Under the pieces are notes generated by a model that was given only the letters and a program-made list of their open reading frames with translations, did no database searches and was not told the DNA's origin. Of a stretch of 44,418 nucleotides of DNA, positions 19,971 through 30,190 are shown piece by piece. Origin of the DNA: Thiogranum sp. (GTDB lineage: Bacteria; Pseudomonadota; Gammaproteobacteria; DSM-19610). The DNA lies in assembly GCA_030148775.1 (NCBI GenBank), contig JASBST010000078.1:1-44418 (forward strand), in the 5' to 3' direction. Each line of letters starts with the position of its first letter. Positions within the stretch are counted from its first letter, which is position 1. The position numbers were made by a program, and so were the translations under genes.

Positions 19971-21086
19971 CTATAGCCAGCGGCGCACCAGCCAGCCGGT
20001 CCATTCGAGCACCCGCTGGCTGCGTGGACGTCGGGCCCAGGTCGCGGCATTGATCTCACGGCTGTTGTCCAGGTCGTGGTGGAACTGGCGCACCAGTTGT
20101 TCGCACAACCGCCGGTCGCGCGTGAACAGGTTGAGTTCGTAATTGAGCAGAAAACTGCGGTAGTCCAGATTGGCGGTGCCGACCGTCGCGTAATTGTTGT
20201 CCACGACGATGGTCTTGGCATGCAGCAGTCGCGGTTGGTATTCATAGATCCGCACACCGTCCGCCAGCAGCTTGTCGTATACCGCCCGCGCGGCCCACTG
20301 GGCCAGGCGAACGTCACTGATACCGGGAATCAGCAGGCGCACGTCGACACCGCGCGTCGCCGCGGCGACGATTTGTCGCCGGATACGACGCTCCGGTACG
20401 AAGTAGGGCGTGGTGATGAGAATCGATTCGCGGGCGTGCGAGAGCATGCTGGCGAAGGTGCCGTTGAGCAGACGGCGCGCGCCGAGCATGTAATTGGTCA
20501 TCAGCAGGTCACCACCAGCGGTCGGCTGGACGTGCGGGCGCTTGCGCCGAACCCAAAAACGCATGAACAGATGACGCGCCTCGCTGGCGAGATAACCGTC
20601 AAAGCGGATATGGGTGTCGCGCCAGCACTGATCCCCAAATGCCCGGCGTGAACTCTGGCGGTGAATATTGAAGCCGCCGAGAAAGGCGCAGCGCCCATCT
20701 ACTACCAGCAGTTTGCGATGGTCGCGACGGTTGTAACGCCAGGGACGTCGCCAGTCCCAGCGATGAAACCATTTCAACTGCACGCCGCTCTGTCGTAGCT
20801 GCCTGGACAAGCGACGCGATTGCCAGAACAGCGACCCGGCCGCGTCCAGTTGCACCCGCACCGTGATACCTTGCGCGGCTTTGGCGCGCAGAGCGGCGAC
20901 GAATCGCTGGCCGACTTCGTCCAAACTGAAGATGTAGCACTCCAGCAGGATTTCCTCTCGCGCCGCGGCAATCGATCTCAACATGGCGTCGTAGAGGCTA
21001 TCGCCGTCGGTATACAGTTCGAATGTGACGGCCGTCAAATCGCTGCGCCGAAGTGAGAGAGCGTGGCTGTCGAACAGCTCCTGCAA
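19971..21086 (-). CDS. Phospholipase D-family cardiolipin synthase (ClsB-like)
   Basis: A 371-residue protein with two HKD motifs: DHRKLLVVDGRCAFLGGFN at about 140-158 and LHAKTIVVDNNYATVGTANLD at about 288-308. Two HKD motifs without N-terminal transmembrane segments resemble ClsB/ClsC cardiolipin synthases, which make cardiolipin from phosphatidylglycerol or with phosphatidylethanolamine. The start is uncertain: the first in-frame start after the upstream stop is TTG at 21086, with no clear ribosome-binding site. It follows the host-attachment-family gene by 54 bases on the same strand. Confidence 0.87.
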   Translation of the reverse strand: MQELFDSHALSLRRSDLTAVTFELYTDGDSLYDAMLRSIAAAREEILLECYIFSLDEVGQRFVAALRAKAAQGITVRVQLDAAGSLFWQSRRLSRQLRQSGVQLKWFHRWDWRRPWRYNRRDHRKLLVVDGRCAFLGGFNIHRQSSRRAFGDQCWRDTHIRFDGYLASEARHLFMRFWVRRKRPHVQPTAGGDLLMTNYMLGARRLLNGTFASMLSHARESILITTPYFVPERRIRRQIVAAATRGVDVRLLIPGISDVRLAQWAARAVYDKLLADGVRIYEYQPRLLHAKTIVVDNNYATVGTANLDYRSFLLNYELNLFTRDRRLCEQLVRQFHHDLDNSREINAATWARRPRSQRVLEWTGWLVRRWL

Positions 21087-21140
21087 ATTACGTAGCCGCG
21101 CTCTGTCAGAACGGCGGAAGAGTCCGCATCCGACATGCTC

Positions 21141-21566
21141 CTACAGATAGCTGCGCACTACCTCTGGTGCTTTCTGCACCAGATTCTTGTCCACCTGACG
21201 TGAAACCAAGGACATGACCTCTTTGCTCAGGGTGTGCCGCAGATTGCCGAGAAAAGCCGGAGGCGCGATCAACACCAACCGGTCAAAGTTGCTGCTGGTA
21301 CGGGCGCTCTCCAGGTAACTGGCCAGCTCGCGGGCGAACTCCAGTGACTCGTGATCCTTGGCACTGACTTTGTTTTCCAGAACATGGCGGCCCTGGCCGA
21401 CACTGCCACCATCGCTGCCGGCGCTGTCGGTTACCAGGTCGCCCTCGTGCATGCGGCATTCCGGATGCACCAGCGCGTCGATTTCCGTAATCGGTGCGCG
21501 ACGTCCGTTGGCCTTGTAAACCTTCGCTCTGCTGCTTTCTGCCACGAGAATCCACGTCTTAGACAT
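21141..21566 (-). CDS. Host attachment protein family (PF10116-like)
   Basis: A 141-residue protein resembling the family named after an Agrobacterium protein required for attachment to host cells; the fold is related to the eRF1 domain-1/baeRF group. Seen: N-terminal WILVAESSRAKVY, a middle stretch with FARELASYLESA, and LVLIAPPAFLGNLR. No signal peptide, so it is probably cytoplasmic; the family name may mislead as to function. ATG 21566 has AAGGAG 6 bases upstream. A TATACT -10 element lies at 21611-21616 on the same strand. Confidence 0.8.
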   Translation of the reverse strand: MSKTWILVAESSRAKVYKANGRRAPITEIDALVHPECRMHEGDLVTDSAGSDGGSVGQGRHVLENKVSAKDHESLEFARELASYLESARTSSNFDRLVLIAPPAFLGNLRHTLSKEVMSLVSRQVDKNLVQKAPEVVRSYL

Positions 21567-21610
21567 AAACCAACTCCTTTTTGCGCGACTACAGTAACTC
21601 TCAGTATGGA

Positions 21611-21616
21611 AGTATA
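21611..21616 (-). promoter_or_regulatory. Candidate -10 element upstream of host attachment gene
   Basis: On the minus strand this reads TATACT, a good sigma-70 -10, about 45 bases before the start codon at 21566. The -35 position holds only a T-rich hexamer, so an activator may be needed or the match is chance. Confidence 0.35.
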
Positions 21617-21773
21617 GACTGCCTTTTGCAGCTTAAAAAACCGGCGACGGCGATACAATGCGCGACACGACCTGACGCGCGCAGGACATCTCCCACGTGT
21701 TCAGGCCGGTTTTTCAGCCGGACGCGGGCTTTTCGAGCCACATCAGCCACATCGGGTTGAGACTGCCGCGCCG

Positions 21774-24700
21774 TCATGCGCTACCCCCGTGGGCACGCCG
21801 CAGGCTTCTTTGTCGCCACAGGAGATAGGTCGCCGGGATGACCATCAGCGTAAGCCCGGTGGCGCTCAGCATGCCGCCTACCATCGGTGCGGCGATACGG
21901 CGCATGACCTCCGAACCGGTACCCTGTCCGAGCATGATGGGCAGCAGGCCGGCGATAATGGCGGCTACTGTCATCATGATGGGACGTACGCGCATTAACG
22001 CGCCCTCTATGATCGCAGCACGCAGGTGTTCGCGGTTCATCGGCCGATTTTCCGCCAGCGCAAGCTGGCGGTGGCGACGAAATGCCTGGTTGAGATAAAC
22101 CAGCATGACTACGCCAATTTCCACCGACACGCCGGCCAGGGCGATGAAGCCAACGCCTACCGCAACTGAGAGGTCGTAATGGAGCCAGAACAATAGCCAG
22201 ATGCCGCCGACCAGAGCCAGCGGCAGTGTGGCCAGAATGATCAATACCTCGGCCATGCGGCGGAAGTTCAGGTAAAGCAAGAGCACGATGATCGCCAGGG
22301 TCACGGGAATAACGGTGGAAAGCCGCTCCTTGGCGCGTTCCATGTATTCGTACTGGCCAGACCAGCTGAGCGAGTACCCTGCGGGCAGATCGACCTGCTC
22401 GGCGACCACTTGTTTGGCCTCCTTGACATATGACCCCAGATCGCGGTCCTGGATATCGATATAAATCCAGCCGTTAAGACGGGCATTTTCACTTTTGATC
22501 ATGCCGGGTCCGTCGACAATGCTGACTTTGGCGACATCGCCCAGGGCGATTTGCGCACCAACCGGTGTCTGGATAGGTAGCTCGGCGAGTTTGGCCTGGG
22601 AATCGCGCAGGGCCCGGGGGTAGCGCAGATTGACCGGATAGCGTTCCAGCCCCTCAATGCTCTCGGTCACATTCATACCGCCAACGGCGGTGCGGACGAT
22701 TTCCTGGACGTCGGCGATGTTCAGGCCATAGCGCGAAGCCGCGCCGCGGTCGATATCCACCAGCACGTAACGTCCGCCGACCACCCTTTCGGAAAATACC
22801 GAGACTGTGCCCCGCACCGGTTTCAACACCCGTTCGATGTCTTCGCCGATTTTCTGAATCACTTTCAGATCCGGGCCGGTGACCTTGACGCCGACGGGCG
22901 TCTTGATGCCGGTTGCCAGCATGTCGATGCGGTTTTTGATCGGCATGACCCATGCGTTACTCATGCCGGGGATCTGCACCAGCGCGTCGAGTTCGCGGCG
23001 CAGTTTGTCCGGGGTCATGCCTGCTCGCCACTGATCGCGCGGTTTCAACTGGATGGTGGTTTCGACCATGGTCAGCGGTGCCGGGTCGGTGGCGGATTCG
23101 GCACGCCCCATTTTGCCGAACACCCGCGCGACCTCTGGTACCGTCTTGATCAGCCGGTCGGTCTGTTGCAGGATCTGCTGTGCCTTGCCGATGGAAACCG
23201 CGGGAAAGGCGCTGGGCATATAGAGCAAATCGCCTTCGTCCAGATCGGGCATGAATTCCGATCCCAGGCTGCTTTGCAGGGGCCACCAGCCGGCGAGCGG
23301 CCACAGCATCGAGGCGGCGGTCAATGCCGATACCAGCAGCACCGTCTTAGGCGCGCGCAATATCCAGTTGATAAGCGGCCTGTAGAGCGCGATCAGCAGG
23401 CGGTTGAGCGGATTTTTATCCTCGGCGATGATTTTCCCGCGGATGAAATAGCCCATCAGCACGGGCACCAAGGTGATGGACAGACCGGCGGCGCCCGCCA
23501 TGGCGTAGGTCTTGGTAAAGGCCAGCGGCGAAAACAGGCGCCCCTCCTGGGCTTCCAGAGTAAACACCGGGAGGAAACTCAGGGTAATGATCAGCAACGA
23601 GAAAAACAGCGCCGGACCGACTTCGGCCGAGGCTTCAGCAATGATTTGCCATCGGTTTTTGCCGTCGACAGGATTGTGTTCCAGATGCTTGTGCACATTT
23701 TCTATCATGACGATGGCGGCGTCGACCATTGCGCCGATGGCGATGGCGATGCCGCCCAGCGACATGATATTCGCATTGATACCCTGGGCGTGCATGATGA
23801 TAAATGCCACCAATATGCCGACCGGCAGACTGATAATCACGACCAGTGCCGAGCGCATGTGAAACAAGAATACCGCGCACACCAGCACCACGACGATAAA
23901 CTCCTCGATCAGTTTTTCCTGCAGCGTATCGATGGCGCGCGTGATCAGGCCTGAACGATCGTACGTGGGCACTATCTCCACGCCGTCGGGCAGACTGCGG
24001 GAGAGCTCGGCAAGTTTTTCCTTGACGCCCTCGATCGTGCTCAGGGCGTTTTCACCCCAACGCATGATCACCACGCCGCCGACCACCTCCCCCTCGCCAT
24101 CGAGTTCAGCCAGGCCGCGACGCATCTGAGGCCCCACCCGCACTTCGGCGATGTCGCCCAGGACGATGGGTGTGCCGTTGGCATTGATGCCAATGGGTAT
24201 CTGCCGCAGTTGTTCAACGCCTTTGATATAGCCGGTGGCGCGTACCATATACTCCGCCTCGGCCATTTCGATGACCGAACCGCCGACTTCCTGATTGCCC
24301 TGCTGGATGGCGTTTTTGACTTTCGACAGCGGAATCCCATAGGCGCGCAGGCGGTCCGGGTCGACGACCACCTGGTACTGCTTGACCATGCCGCCGATGG
24401 TCGCCACTTCGGAGACGCCCTGCACCGTCTGCAACTCGAACTTCAGGAACCAGTCCTGCAAACTGCGGAGTTGGGAAATATCATGCTTGCCGCTGCGGTC
24501 GACCAGCGCGTACTCGTAGACCCAGCCGACTCCGGTCGCATCCGGGCCCAGCGCCGGCGTGGCGGCGGCCGGGAGGCGGCTCTGTACCTGACTGAGGTAC
24601 TCGAGCACCCGCGAGCGGGCCCAGTAGAGGTCGGTTCCGTCTTCGAACAGCACATAGACATAGGAGTCGCCGAAGAAGGAGTAGCCGCGCACCGTGGTCG

Positions 24701-24935
24701 CCTTGGGTACGGACAGCATGGTGGTGGTCAGCGGATAGGTTACCTGATCCTCCACTACCTGCGGGGCTTGTCCGGGGTAGCTGGTCTTAATGATCACCTG
24801 GACATCGGACAGATCGGGGATCGCGTCCAGGGGCGTATTTTTGATCGAATAAATGCCCCACCCGATGAGGATCGCCGTGAGCAGTAAAACCAGAAACCGG
24901 TTGTTGACCGACCAGCGAATGATCTCGGCAATCAT
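21774..24935 (-). CDS. cusA: CusA-type heavy-metal RND efflux pump (Cu/Ag)
   Basis: Inner-membrane RND transporter, 1053 residues, that uses the proton gradient to push Cu(I)/Ag(I) out through a tripartite channel. Twelve transmembrane segments are recognisable in the usual 1+5 and 1+5 pattern around two large periplasmic loops. The family signature [19 protein letters not shown] contains the proton-relay Asp in TM4. Met-rich stretches such as [11 protein letters not shown] match the copper-specific CusA branch rather than CzcA. The ATG overlaps the cusB-F stop by 4 bases. It is the last gene of the operon. Confidence 0.93.
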   Translation of the reverse strand: MIAEIIRWSVNNRFLVLLLTAILIGWGIYSIKNTPLDAIPDLSDVQVIIKTSYPGQAPQVVEDQVTYPLTTTMLSVPKATTVRGYSFFGDSYVYVLFEDGTDLYWARSRVLEYLSQVQSRLPAAATPALGPDATGVGWVYEYALVDRSGKHDISQLRSLQDWFLKFELQTVQGVSEVATIGGMVKQYQVVVDPDRLRAYGIPLSKVKNAIQQGNQEVGGSVIEMAEAEYMVRATGYIKGVEQLRQIPIGINANGTPIVLGDIAEVRVGPQMRRGLAELDGEGEVVGGVVIMRWGENALSTIEGVKEKLAELSRSLPDGVEIVPTYDRSGLITRAIDTLQEKLIEEFIVVVLVCAVFLFHMRSALVVIISLPVGILVAFIIMHAQGINANIMSLGGIAIAIGAMVDAAIVMIENVHKHLEHNPVDGKNRWQIIAEASAEVGPALFFSLLIITLSFLPVFTLEAQEGRLFSPLAFTKTYAMAGAAGLSITLVPVLMGYFIRGKIIAEDKNPLNRLLIALYRPLINWILRAPKTVLLVSALTAASMLWPLAGWWPLQSSLGSEFMPDLDEGDLLYMPSAFPAVSIGKAQQILQQTDRLIKTVPEVARVFGKMGRAESATDPAPLTMVETTIQLKPRDQWRAGMTPDKLRRELDALVQIPGMSNAWVMPIKNRIDMLATGIKTPVGVKVTGPDLKVIQKIGEDIERVLKPVRGTVSVFSERVVGGRYVLVDIDRGAASRYGLNIADVQEIVRTAVGGMNVTESIEGLERYPVNLRYPRALRDSQAKLAELPIQTPVGAQIALGDVAKVSIVDGPGMIKSENARLNGWIYIDIQDRDLGSYVKEAKQVVAEQVDLPAGYSLSWSGQYEYMERAKERLSTVIPVTLAIIVLLLYLNFRRMAEVLIILATLPLALVGGIWLLFWLHYDLSVAVGVGFIALAGVSVEIGVVMLVYLNQAFRRHRQLALAENRPMNREHLRAAIIEGALMRVRPIMMTVAAIIAGLLPIMLGQGTGSEVMRRIAAPMVGGMLSATGLTLMVIPATYLLWRQRSLRRAHGGSA

Positions 24936-26383
24936 TGCCGTGTCTCCGCTTTATCCGCTTGCACAGAGTTGATGACATAGCGCTCATCGGCATCGCGCTC
25001 GAGCGTGAAGTGGACCGACTCGCCGGCTTTCAAGGCGGAAAGATCGACCGTTTCGGCGACAGGGAAGTCCATGGTCATTTGCGGCCAGCCGAGCGCCGCG
25101 ATCGGTTGATGGGTAAGATTCAGCTTGCGCTCGGTCGGAAAGACTTCGTTGATCACACCCGTACCCATGATAGCCTGGTCGCCCTGCGCCGGCTTCTTCG
25201 GGGTGTTGTTTTCCTCGGGCTCCATGCGGCTGAAACTTGCCCTCAGGCTGGCTTCGGAGTCGATCAGGAACTGCGCGGAGGTCACGACCCGGTCGCCTTC
25301 CCTGACACCGGATTTGATCTCGACAAAATCGCCGCTCTCCATACCGGCGCTGACCTGCACCGCTTTGAATTTTCCGTCGCCCAGATCGAGCACCACCCGA
25401 TCGCCGTTGCCCGTTCTGATCAACGCCTCGCGCGGAATGCTGAGAACGTTCTTTTTCGGCCCGGCGAATATATGGACTTTGGCGTACATGTCCGGCTTGA
25501 GCGTTTCGTCGGGATTGTCGAATACCAGCCTGGCCTGCAGGGTGCGCGTTTTGGGATCGATGGTAGGGTAGACGAACTCCACCTTACCCTCCCAGACGCG
25601 ACCGGGAAGATAGCCGAGTTCGACTTCGGCGGGTTGCCCGGGCGCCACCCATTCGGACTGACGTTCGAAGATGTCCACTAATAGCCACACGCTGGACAGA
25701 TCGGCCAGCGCCATGACTTCGGTCGCCGGCTTCACGTACATGCCTTCGCGCACGTTCAGGCTGTCGACGATGCCGTCCTGACTGGCGTGCACACGAACGC
25801 GCTGTGCCGCGCGACGCTTGCGGGTGATCTCGCGGATCTGCTCCCGGCTGATACCCAGCGCGACCAGGCGGTCGTGCGAGGCGTTCTTCAAATGGGTGTT
25901 TCCGGCGCGCAGCGCCTGTATGTATTCTTCCTGTGCATTGACGAGGTCCGGTGAATACAGCTCGAACAGAATGTCGCCTTTACGCACCCGTTCGCCATTG
26001 GATTTCACATACAGTTTTTCCACCCAGCCATCGGTGCGCAAATGCAGATGACTGATTTTGCGTTCGTCAAAGGCGACGTAACCGACGGTGCTGATGCGCC
26101 GCCAGAGCGGTCCGCGCTCGACCCGAGCGGAACGCACGCCCAGATTCTGGACCATGGCGGGATCGATACGGACCACGTCGGCATCGCCGCCGGCCTGGTC
26201 CGCGTACACGGGTACAAGGTCCATTCCCATGGGCGATTTTCCGGGCTTGTCGCGGCGATAGTTGGGATCCATCGGCGCGACCCAGTAAAGAATCTCGGGT
26301 TCTTCGGCGGCATGTGCGACGCCGGGCAGATGGCTTAGTGCCTGGAGGAAGAGGATCAGCAGCACGGAGCGACGGACGTTCAT
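24932..26383 (-). CDS. CusB-like RND adaptor fused to a C-terminal CusF copper-binding domain
   Basis: Periplasmic membrane-fusion protein of 483 residues. Signal peptide 1-25; N-terminal metal-binding segment (about 31-62) with Met-containing [10 protein letters not shown] and [13 protein letters not shown], as in CusB; then hairpin, lipoyl, beta-barrel and membrane-proximal domains to about 395. From about 406 the protein becomes a CusF-like domain: H425, W433, M436 and M438 are spaced exactly as CusF H36, W44, M47 and M49. The fusion would place the copper chaperone permanently on the adaptor. ATG overlaps the stop of the outer-membrane gene by 4 bases. Confidence 0.92.
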   Translation of the reverse strand: MNVRRSVLLILFLQALSHLPGVAHAAEEPEILYWVAPMDPNYRRDKPGKSPMGMDLVPVYADQAGGDADVVRIDPAMVQNLGVRSARVERGPLWRRISTVGYVAFDERKISHLHLRTDGWVEKLYVKSNGERVRKGDILFELYSPDLVNAQEEYIQALRAGNTHLKNASHDRLVALGISREQIREITRKRRAAQRVRVHASQDGIVDSLNVREGMYVKPATEVMALADLSSVWLLVDIFERQSEWVAPGQPAEVELGYLPGRVWEGKVEFVYPTIDPKTRTLQARLVFDNPDETLKPDMYAKVHIFAGPKKNVLSIPREALIRTGNGDRVVLDLGDGKFKAVQVSAGMESGDFVEIKSGVREGDRVVTSAQFLIDSEASLRASFSRMEPEENNTPKKPAQGDQAIMGTGVINEVFPTERKLNLTHQPIAALGWPQMTMDFPVAETVDLSALKAGESVHFTLERDADERYVINSVQADKAETRQ

Positions 26384-27687
26384 GGTTTTTCTCCCAACTC
26401 GGGCCAGGAGGTGGCAGCCGATTGCGGTAATAAATAGAGAAGGCGGGCGCGGGTCTTCTCCCGGTCTATACGGATGCGCAGATCCTGCAGGCGAATCTCC
26501 AATTCGGTGATGCGTGCCCGCATCAAGGTGTTGAACTCGTTGATGCCACTCTGATAGGCATTGACGGCCGCCTCGGCGTTGGCGGTCGCTTCGCGCAACA
26601 GCTGGCTGCTATAGAGATCGGCCTGTTGACCCAGTCTGTCCCACTGCGCATATTGCGCCGCCAGCGAACGTTGCAGTTCGCGCAAAACCGTCTCCCGTGT
26701 CTGCAAGGCGGCGCCGGCCATCTGCTGACTTGCCGCCAGCTGCCTGTCCTGGCGCTTGTCGGTAAACAGGGGAATATCCATGGTGATCATGGCGGTGGCC
26801 ATGTCGGGTCGGTCGCGTCCGTTGTCGAACTCGCCGAAGCGCTTGTTGTAGTCGAGCCCGAGGTCGAAGCCGGGTTTGTATTGTTCGCGCGCCATATTGA
26901 CTTCCTGCTGCGTGGCCTCGACGCGCGCGCTGGCCGCGCGGACCGCCGGATGTTCGGGTAACGCAGCCAGCAGCCTGGCCTGGGAAGGAAGAGCGGGCAG
27001 TCGCGGCAGGCCCGGCGACAGGGGCTGCCACGCAGCGGCGCCAATCCAGCGCGAGAGCACGGCGCGCTGGACATCGCCCTGCTTTTGAATCTGGGTGCTC
27101 TTGTCGTCCAGGCGCGAGACTTCCAGTTGAGCCTGCAGGACGTCCTGCTGGCTGACACGTCCGGAGGCATAGTGCGCACGTGTTATCTCGACGAGTTGTT
27201 AGAACAGGCCGCGGGTTTTGGCAGCAATAGCGTCAGCCTGCTCCTGATAATACAACTCCAGAAACGCTTCACGGACATCCCGTTGTATGGTTTTTACGGT
27301 GTTCTGTACCAGTGCGCTTTCGGCGCTGCTCAGCCACTGTGTGCGTTTCTGTTTGTAAAACAGGCTGCGGCCGCGGGGAAAGGACTGGCGTATACCGGCG
27401 ACCGCCTGCGACATCCCTTCGCGTTTCATGCTGAAATCATCGAGCGGAACATTTCGCAGGCTGAGGAATAGCTTCTGATCCGGCAGCTGGCCGTCGGCCA
27501 CCGCCTGCTCGTCGAGCGCCTGGGCGCGAGCCTGGCCGGCGAGCACCGCCGGGTCCGCCTGCAGTGCCAGTTGCTCGGCGGTTTCCAGTGTCAGGGCGGC
27601 GTGAACCGCCGCATAGGGGGCGAGGCCTGCAATCAGACAGGCGACATGCCACGTACGCCGCACGGCGGACGAAGAAAAATACATCAT
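26380..27687 (-). pseudogene. CusC/TolC-like outer-membrane efflux protein interrupted by an in-frame TAA
   Basis: Outer-membrane channel component of the Cus system. Signal peptide 1-30, then coiled-coil outer-membrane-efflux-protein repeats. Codon 163 (27199-27201) is TAA, yet the same frame continues without change to the real end at 26380: QLVEITRAHYASGRVSQQDVL directly follows and is typical TolC-family helix. Total length would be 435 codons, normal for the family. CAA or GAA would restore the gene by one base change. TAA rules out selenocysteine or pyrrolysine recoding. An ATG-start part-length frame at 27060 is unlikely to give a working channel. It overlaps cusB-F by 4 bases. Confidence 0.88.
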
Positions 27688-27770
27688 GACCGATCTCCGG
27701 TAAATCGACGACGACCCGGCAGGTAACTGCCGTGGTCAGCGGATAGGGCGCGTCGCCCCGATTTCGCAGA

Positions 27771-28148
27771 TCAGACCGGCGGTCGGTAGAGCGGCGGTGC
27801 GGGGACGGAGACCCACCGCTGGCTATAGGCGGGGTAAGGAACGAAAACAGGTTGGTCGACCGCCAGCATCGGAACCAGGGCGACGTTCAGCTGCATTTGC
27901 AGATTGCTACAGACCTTGGTTTTGCACTGGCCGCTGTCACAGTGGGTGTGCTGGCAATGCGTACATGGAGCCTGCGCGCCGGGGGCAGGGTCCATGATGT
28001 TTTTTGAGTGCCCGTGGGACTCGTTGGCGCTCATCGGGCAACTGCTCTGCCCGATAGGCCCGAGCGGCGCCAGCTGCGCCTGTAACGGGGCCACGAGCAG
28101 ACTTAGCAGCAACCAGGCGAGGAACAGCTTGTGGGCTAACTTATGCAT
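27771..28148 (-). CDS. Small Cys/His-rich periplasmic protein, putative metal binder
   Basis: A 125-residue protein of unknown function, first gene of the Cus operon. ATG 28148 begins a clear signal peptide (about 1-24, LFLAWLLLSLLVAPLQA). The mature part has one Cys/His cluster, including PCTHCQHTHCDSGQCKTKVC, with 8 His or Cys in that stretch plus SHGHSK before it; this suits Cu(I)/Ag(I) or Zn binding. The C-terminus is Pro/Tyr-rich. It may be a periplasmic metal buffer or sensor for the efflux genes. The frame extends to 28238 but those 30 residues are not signal-like. I did not recognise a named family. Confidence 0.7.
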   Translation of the reverse strand: MHKLAHKLFLAWLLLSLLVAPLQAQLAPLGPIGQSSCPMSANESHGHSKNIMDPAPGAQAPCTHCQHTHCDSGQCKTKVCSNLQMQLNVALVPMLAVDQPVFVPYPAYSQRWVSVPAPPLYRPPV

Positions 28149-28161
28149 ACGATTCGCAAGG

Positions 28162-28190
28162 ATAATAAGAGGGTAGCGACGCAAACTCAA
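28162..28190 (-). promoter_or_regulatory. Candidate sigma-70 promoter of the Cus operon
   Basis: On the minus strand TTGAGT (28185-28190) and TATTAT (28162-28167) with a 17-base spacer. Transcription would begin about 7 bases before the ATG at 28148, leaving no room for a normal ribosome-binding site; either the mRNA is nearly leaderless or the real start or promoter differs. No CueR dyad or CusR box is obvious. Confidence 0.5.
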
Positions 28191-28326
28191 GCGACTTGAC
28201 CCGCCCGCCGTCTGCCGGGGCGGCAACGCGGCGTGCAAGTGGCTGGGGATCTTGGAGATTGCTGCAACGCGCCGGGCGGTGTCCGCGGTCGCTACCGCTG
28301 TATTTTTTCACTCAAGCCGCGCATTC

Positions 28327-28362
28327 TTGAGCTTAACAGTTTCTTCATCTATGTGCTGATAA
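28327..28362 (+). promoter_or_regulatory. Weak candidate promoter for the SulP operon
   Basis: Two overlapping possibilities: TTGAGC (28327-28332) with TATGTG after 17 bases, and TTAACA (28333-28338) with TGATAA (28357-28362) after 18. Both are poor matches; the position, 45-80 bases before the ATG, is right. Confidence 0.3.
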
Positions 28363-28404
28363 GGTCCTGCGTCGCACACCGATCATCACGGAGCAGGCTA
28401 TTCG

Positions 28405-30177
28405 ATGGGCACCCGCTCAGACATATTGACCCGTTTTTTCCCATTTCTCATCTGGTGGCCGAGGCTCGACCGCGGCACCGTCAAAGGCGATCTGCTCGCC
28501 GGTCTCACCGGCGCCGTGGTGGTTCTGCCGCAAGGCGTGGCCTTCGCCACCATCGCCGGCATGCCGCCGGAATATGGGCTGTACGCGGGTATGGTACCGG
28601 CAATCATCGCCGCGCTGTTCGGTTCTTCCTGGCATCTGGTGTCGGGTCCGACGACCGCCGCGTCCATCGTTCTGTTCTCGTCGCTCAGTGTCTATGCCGA
28701 GCCCGGTTCGATGGACTATGTCACATTGGCGTTGACCATGACACTGATGGTGGGCGTGATCGAACTGGTGCTGGGACTGGCCCGTATGGGCGCGCTGGTC
28801 AACTTTATTTCTCACTCCGTGATTGTGGGCTTTACCGCCGGCGCGGCCATTTTGATCGCCAGTAAGCAGTTGAAGAATTTCTTTGGCGTGGACATTCCTC
28901 GCGGCGGGCATCTGCATGATATTCTGCTCAGCTTCTGGTATCAGATTCCGCACATCAACGGTTATGTCACGCTGGTGGCTCTGGTGACGCTGTTTTCCGG
29001 CATTGCGGTCAAGCGTTGGTGGCCGAAACTGCCGTATCTGATCGTGGCCATGGTCGCGGGCAGTCTGGTCTCGGTGGCGCTCACCGGCATGTTCGGTATC
29101 GAAACCACAGGCATCGCCACGGTGGGAGCGTTGCCCAGTTCGCTGCCGCCGCTGTCCGCACCAAGTTTTTCGCTCGACACCATAAAAAACCTGGCACCGG
29201 CCTCGCTGGCCGTGACCCTGTTCGCGTTGACCGAGGCGGTGTCGATCGGCCGTTCGCTGGGTGCTCGCAGCGGCCAGCGTATCGACGGTAACCAGGAATT
29301 CATCGGTCAGGGGTTGTCGAACATCGCCGGCAGTTTTTTCTCCGGCTACGTCGCCACCGGTTCGTTTAACCGCAGCGGCTTGAACTTCCAGGCCGGCGCC
29401 AAGACGCCGCTGGCGGCGATGTTTGCCGGTCTGTTCCTGATCGTGATCGTTTTGATGGTGGCACCGCTGGCCGCCTATCTGCCGAACGCAGCCATGGCCG
29501 GCATTCTGTTTTTGGTCGCCTGGGGGTTGATCGATTTTCACGAGATCGCCCACGTGCTCAAATCGAGCCGGCGCGAAACCGGCATCATGGGCGTGACCTT
29601 CTTCGGCGCGTTATTCCTGGAGCTGGAATTCGCGATCTTTGCCGGCGTGATACTGTCGCTGGTGTTATATCTGATGCGGGTATCGAAACCGCGGATTATC
29701 TCGCGCGTTCCAGATCCGCGTTTGCCGGGGCGCAAGTTCAATACTGACCCGGGTCTGCCGATGTGTCCACAGCTGCACATCCTGCGCATCGATGGTTCGC
29801 TGTTTTTCGGTTCCATCAATCACGTGCAGGAAGCTTTCGCCGATCTGGAGGAACAACATCCGGAGCAAAAGCACCTCGCCATCGTCGCCGACGGCATCAA
29901 CTTTGCCGATATCACGGGTGGGGCGGTCATGGTCGAGGAGGCGCGCAAACGCCGCGCCCGCGGCGGCGGGTTCTATCTGATGAAGGTGAAAAAAGGCCTG
30001 TGGGAATCGCTGGAAAGCTGTAGTTGTCTAGATGCCATCGGCCCCAATAATGTTTTTCAGTCGAAAACCGCAGCGGTCACCGGTATATTCCAGAAACTGG
30101 ATAAAGATGTGTGCCGGCGCTGTGACAAACGCATATTCCGCGAATGTGCATCCGTCCCACGTGAAGTTTCCAACTAA
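28405..30177 (+). CDS. SulP-family anion permease with STAS domain
   Basis: Inner-membrane SLC26/SulP transporter of 590 residues for sulfate, bicarbonate or similar anions. About 12-14 hydrophobic helices run to about residue 430 with the SulP signatures PEYGLYAGMVPAI, VSGPTTAASI and GSFNRSGLN. A cytoplasmic STAS domain follows (about 450-550). The C-terminus ends in a cysteine cluster, C570, C573 and C581, not typical of the family as I know it. GGAG is 11 bases before the ATG. A response regulator starts 13 bases after the stop, suggesting that transporter and two-component system share a transcript. Substrate is not predictable by eye. Confidence 0.92.
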   Translation: MGTRSDILTRFFPFLIWWPRLDRGTVKGDLLAGLTGAVVVLPQGVAFATIAGMPPEYGLYAGMVPAIIAALFGSSWHLVSGPTTAASIVLFSSLSVYAEPGSMDYVTLALTMTLMVGVIELVLGLARMGALVNFISHSVIVGFTAGAAILIASKQLKNFFGVDIPRGGHLHDILLSFWYQIPHINGYVTLVALVTLFSGIAVKRWWPKLPYLIVAMVAGSLVSVALTGMFGIETTGIATVGALPSSLPPLSAPSFSLDTIKNLAPASLAVTLFALTEAVSIGRSLGARSGQRIDGNQEFIGQGLSNIAGSFFSGYVATGSFNRSGLNFQAGAKTPLAAMFAGLFLIVIVLMVAPLAAYLPNAAMAGILFLVAWGLIDFHEIAHVLKSSRRETGIMGVTFFGALFLELEFAIFAGVILSLVLYLMRVSKPRIISRVPDPRLPGRKFNTDPGLPMCPQLHILRIDGSLFFGSINHVQEAFADLEEQHPEQKHLAIVADGINFADITGGAVMVEEARKRRARGGGFYLMKVKKGLWESLESCSCLDAIGPNNVFQSKTAAVTGIFQKLDKDVCRRCDKRIFRECASVPREVSN

Positions 30178-30190
30178 GCAGGTGACACGT

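Noticed and set aside
27199-27201. Stop codon recoding (selenocysteine) in the CusC-like gene, given selD nearby
   Set aside because: The codon is TAA; selenocysteine uses TGA and pyrrolysine TAG.
28417-29553. Long minus-strand frame opposite sulP (378 codons)
   Set aside because: Low-complexity, His/Gln/Arg-rich translation typical of the antisense of a membrane protein gene.
30032-30190. N-terminal extension of the response regulator into sulP
   Set aside because: ATG 30191 starts exactly at the receiver-domain beginning and has a ribosome-binding site.
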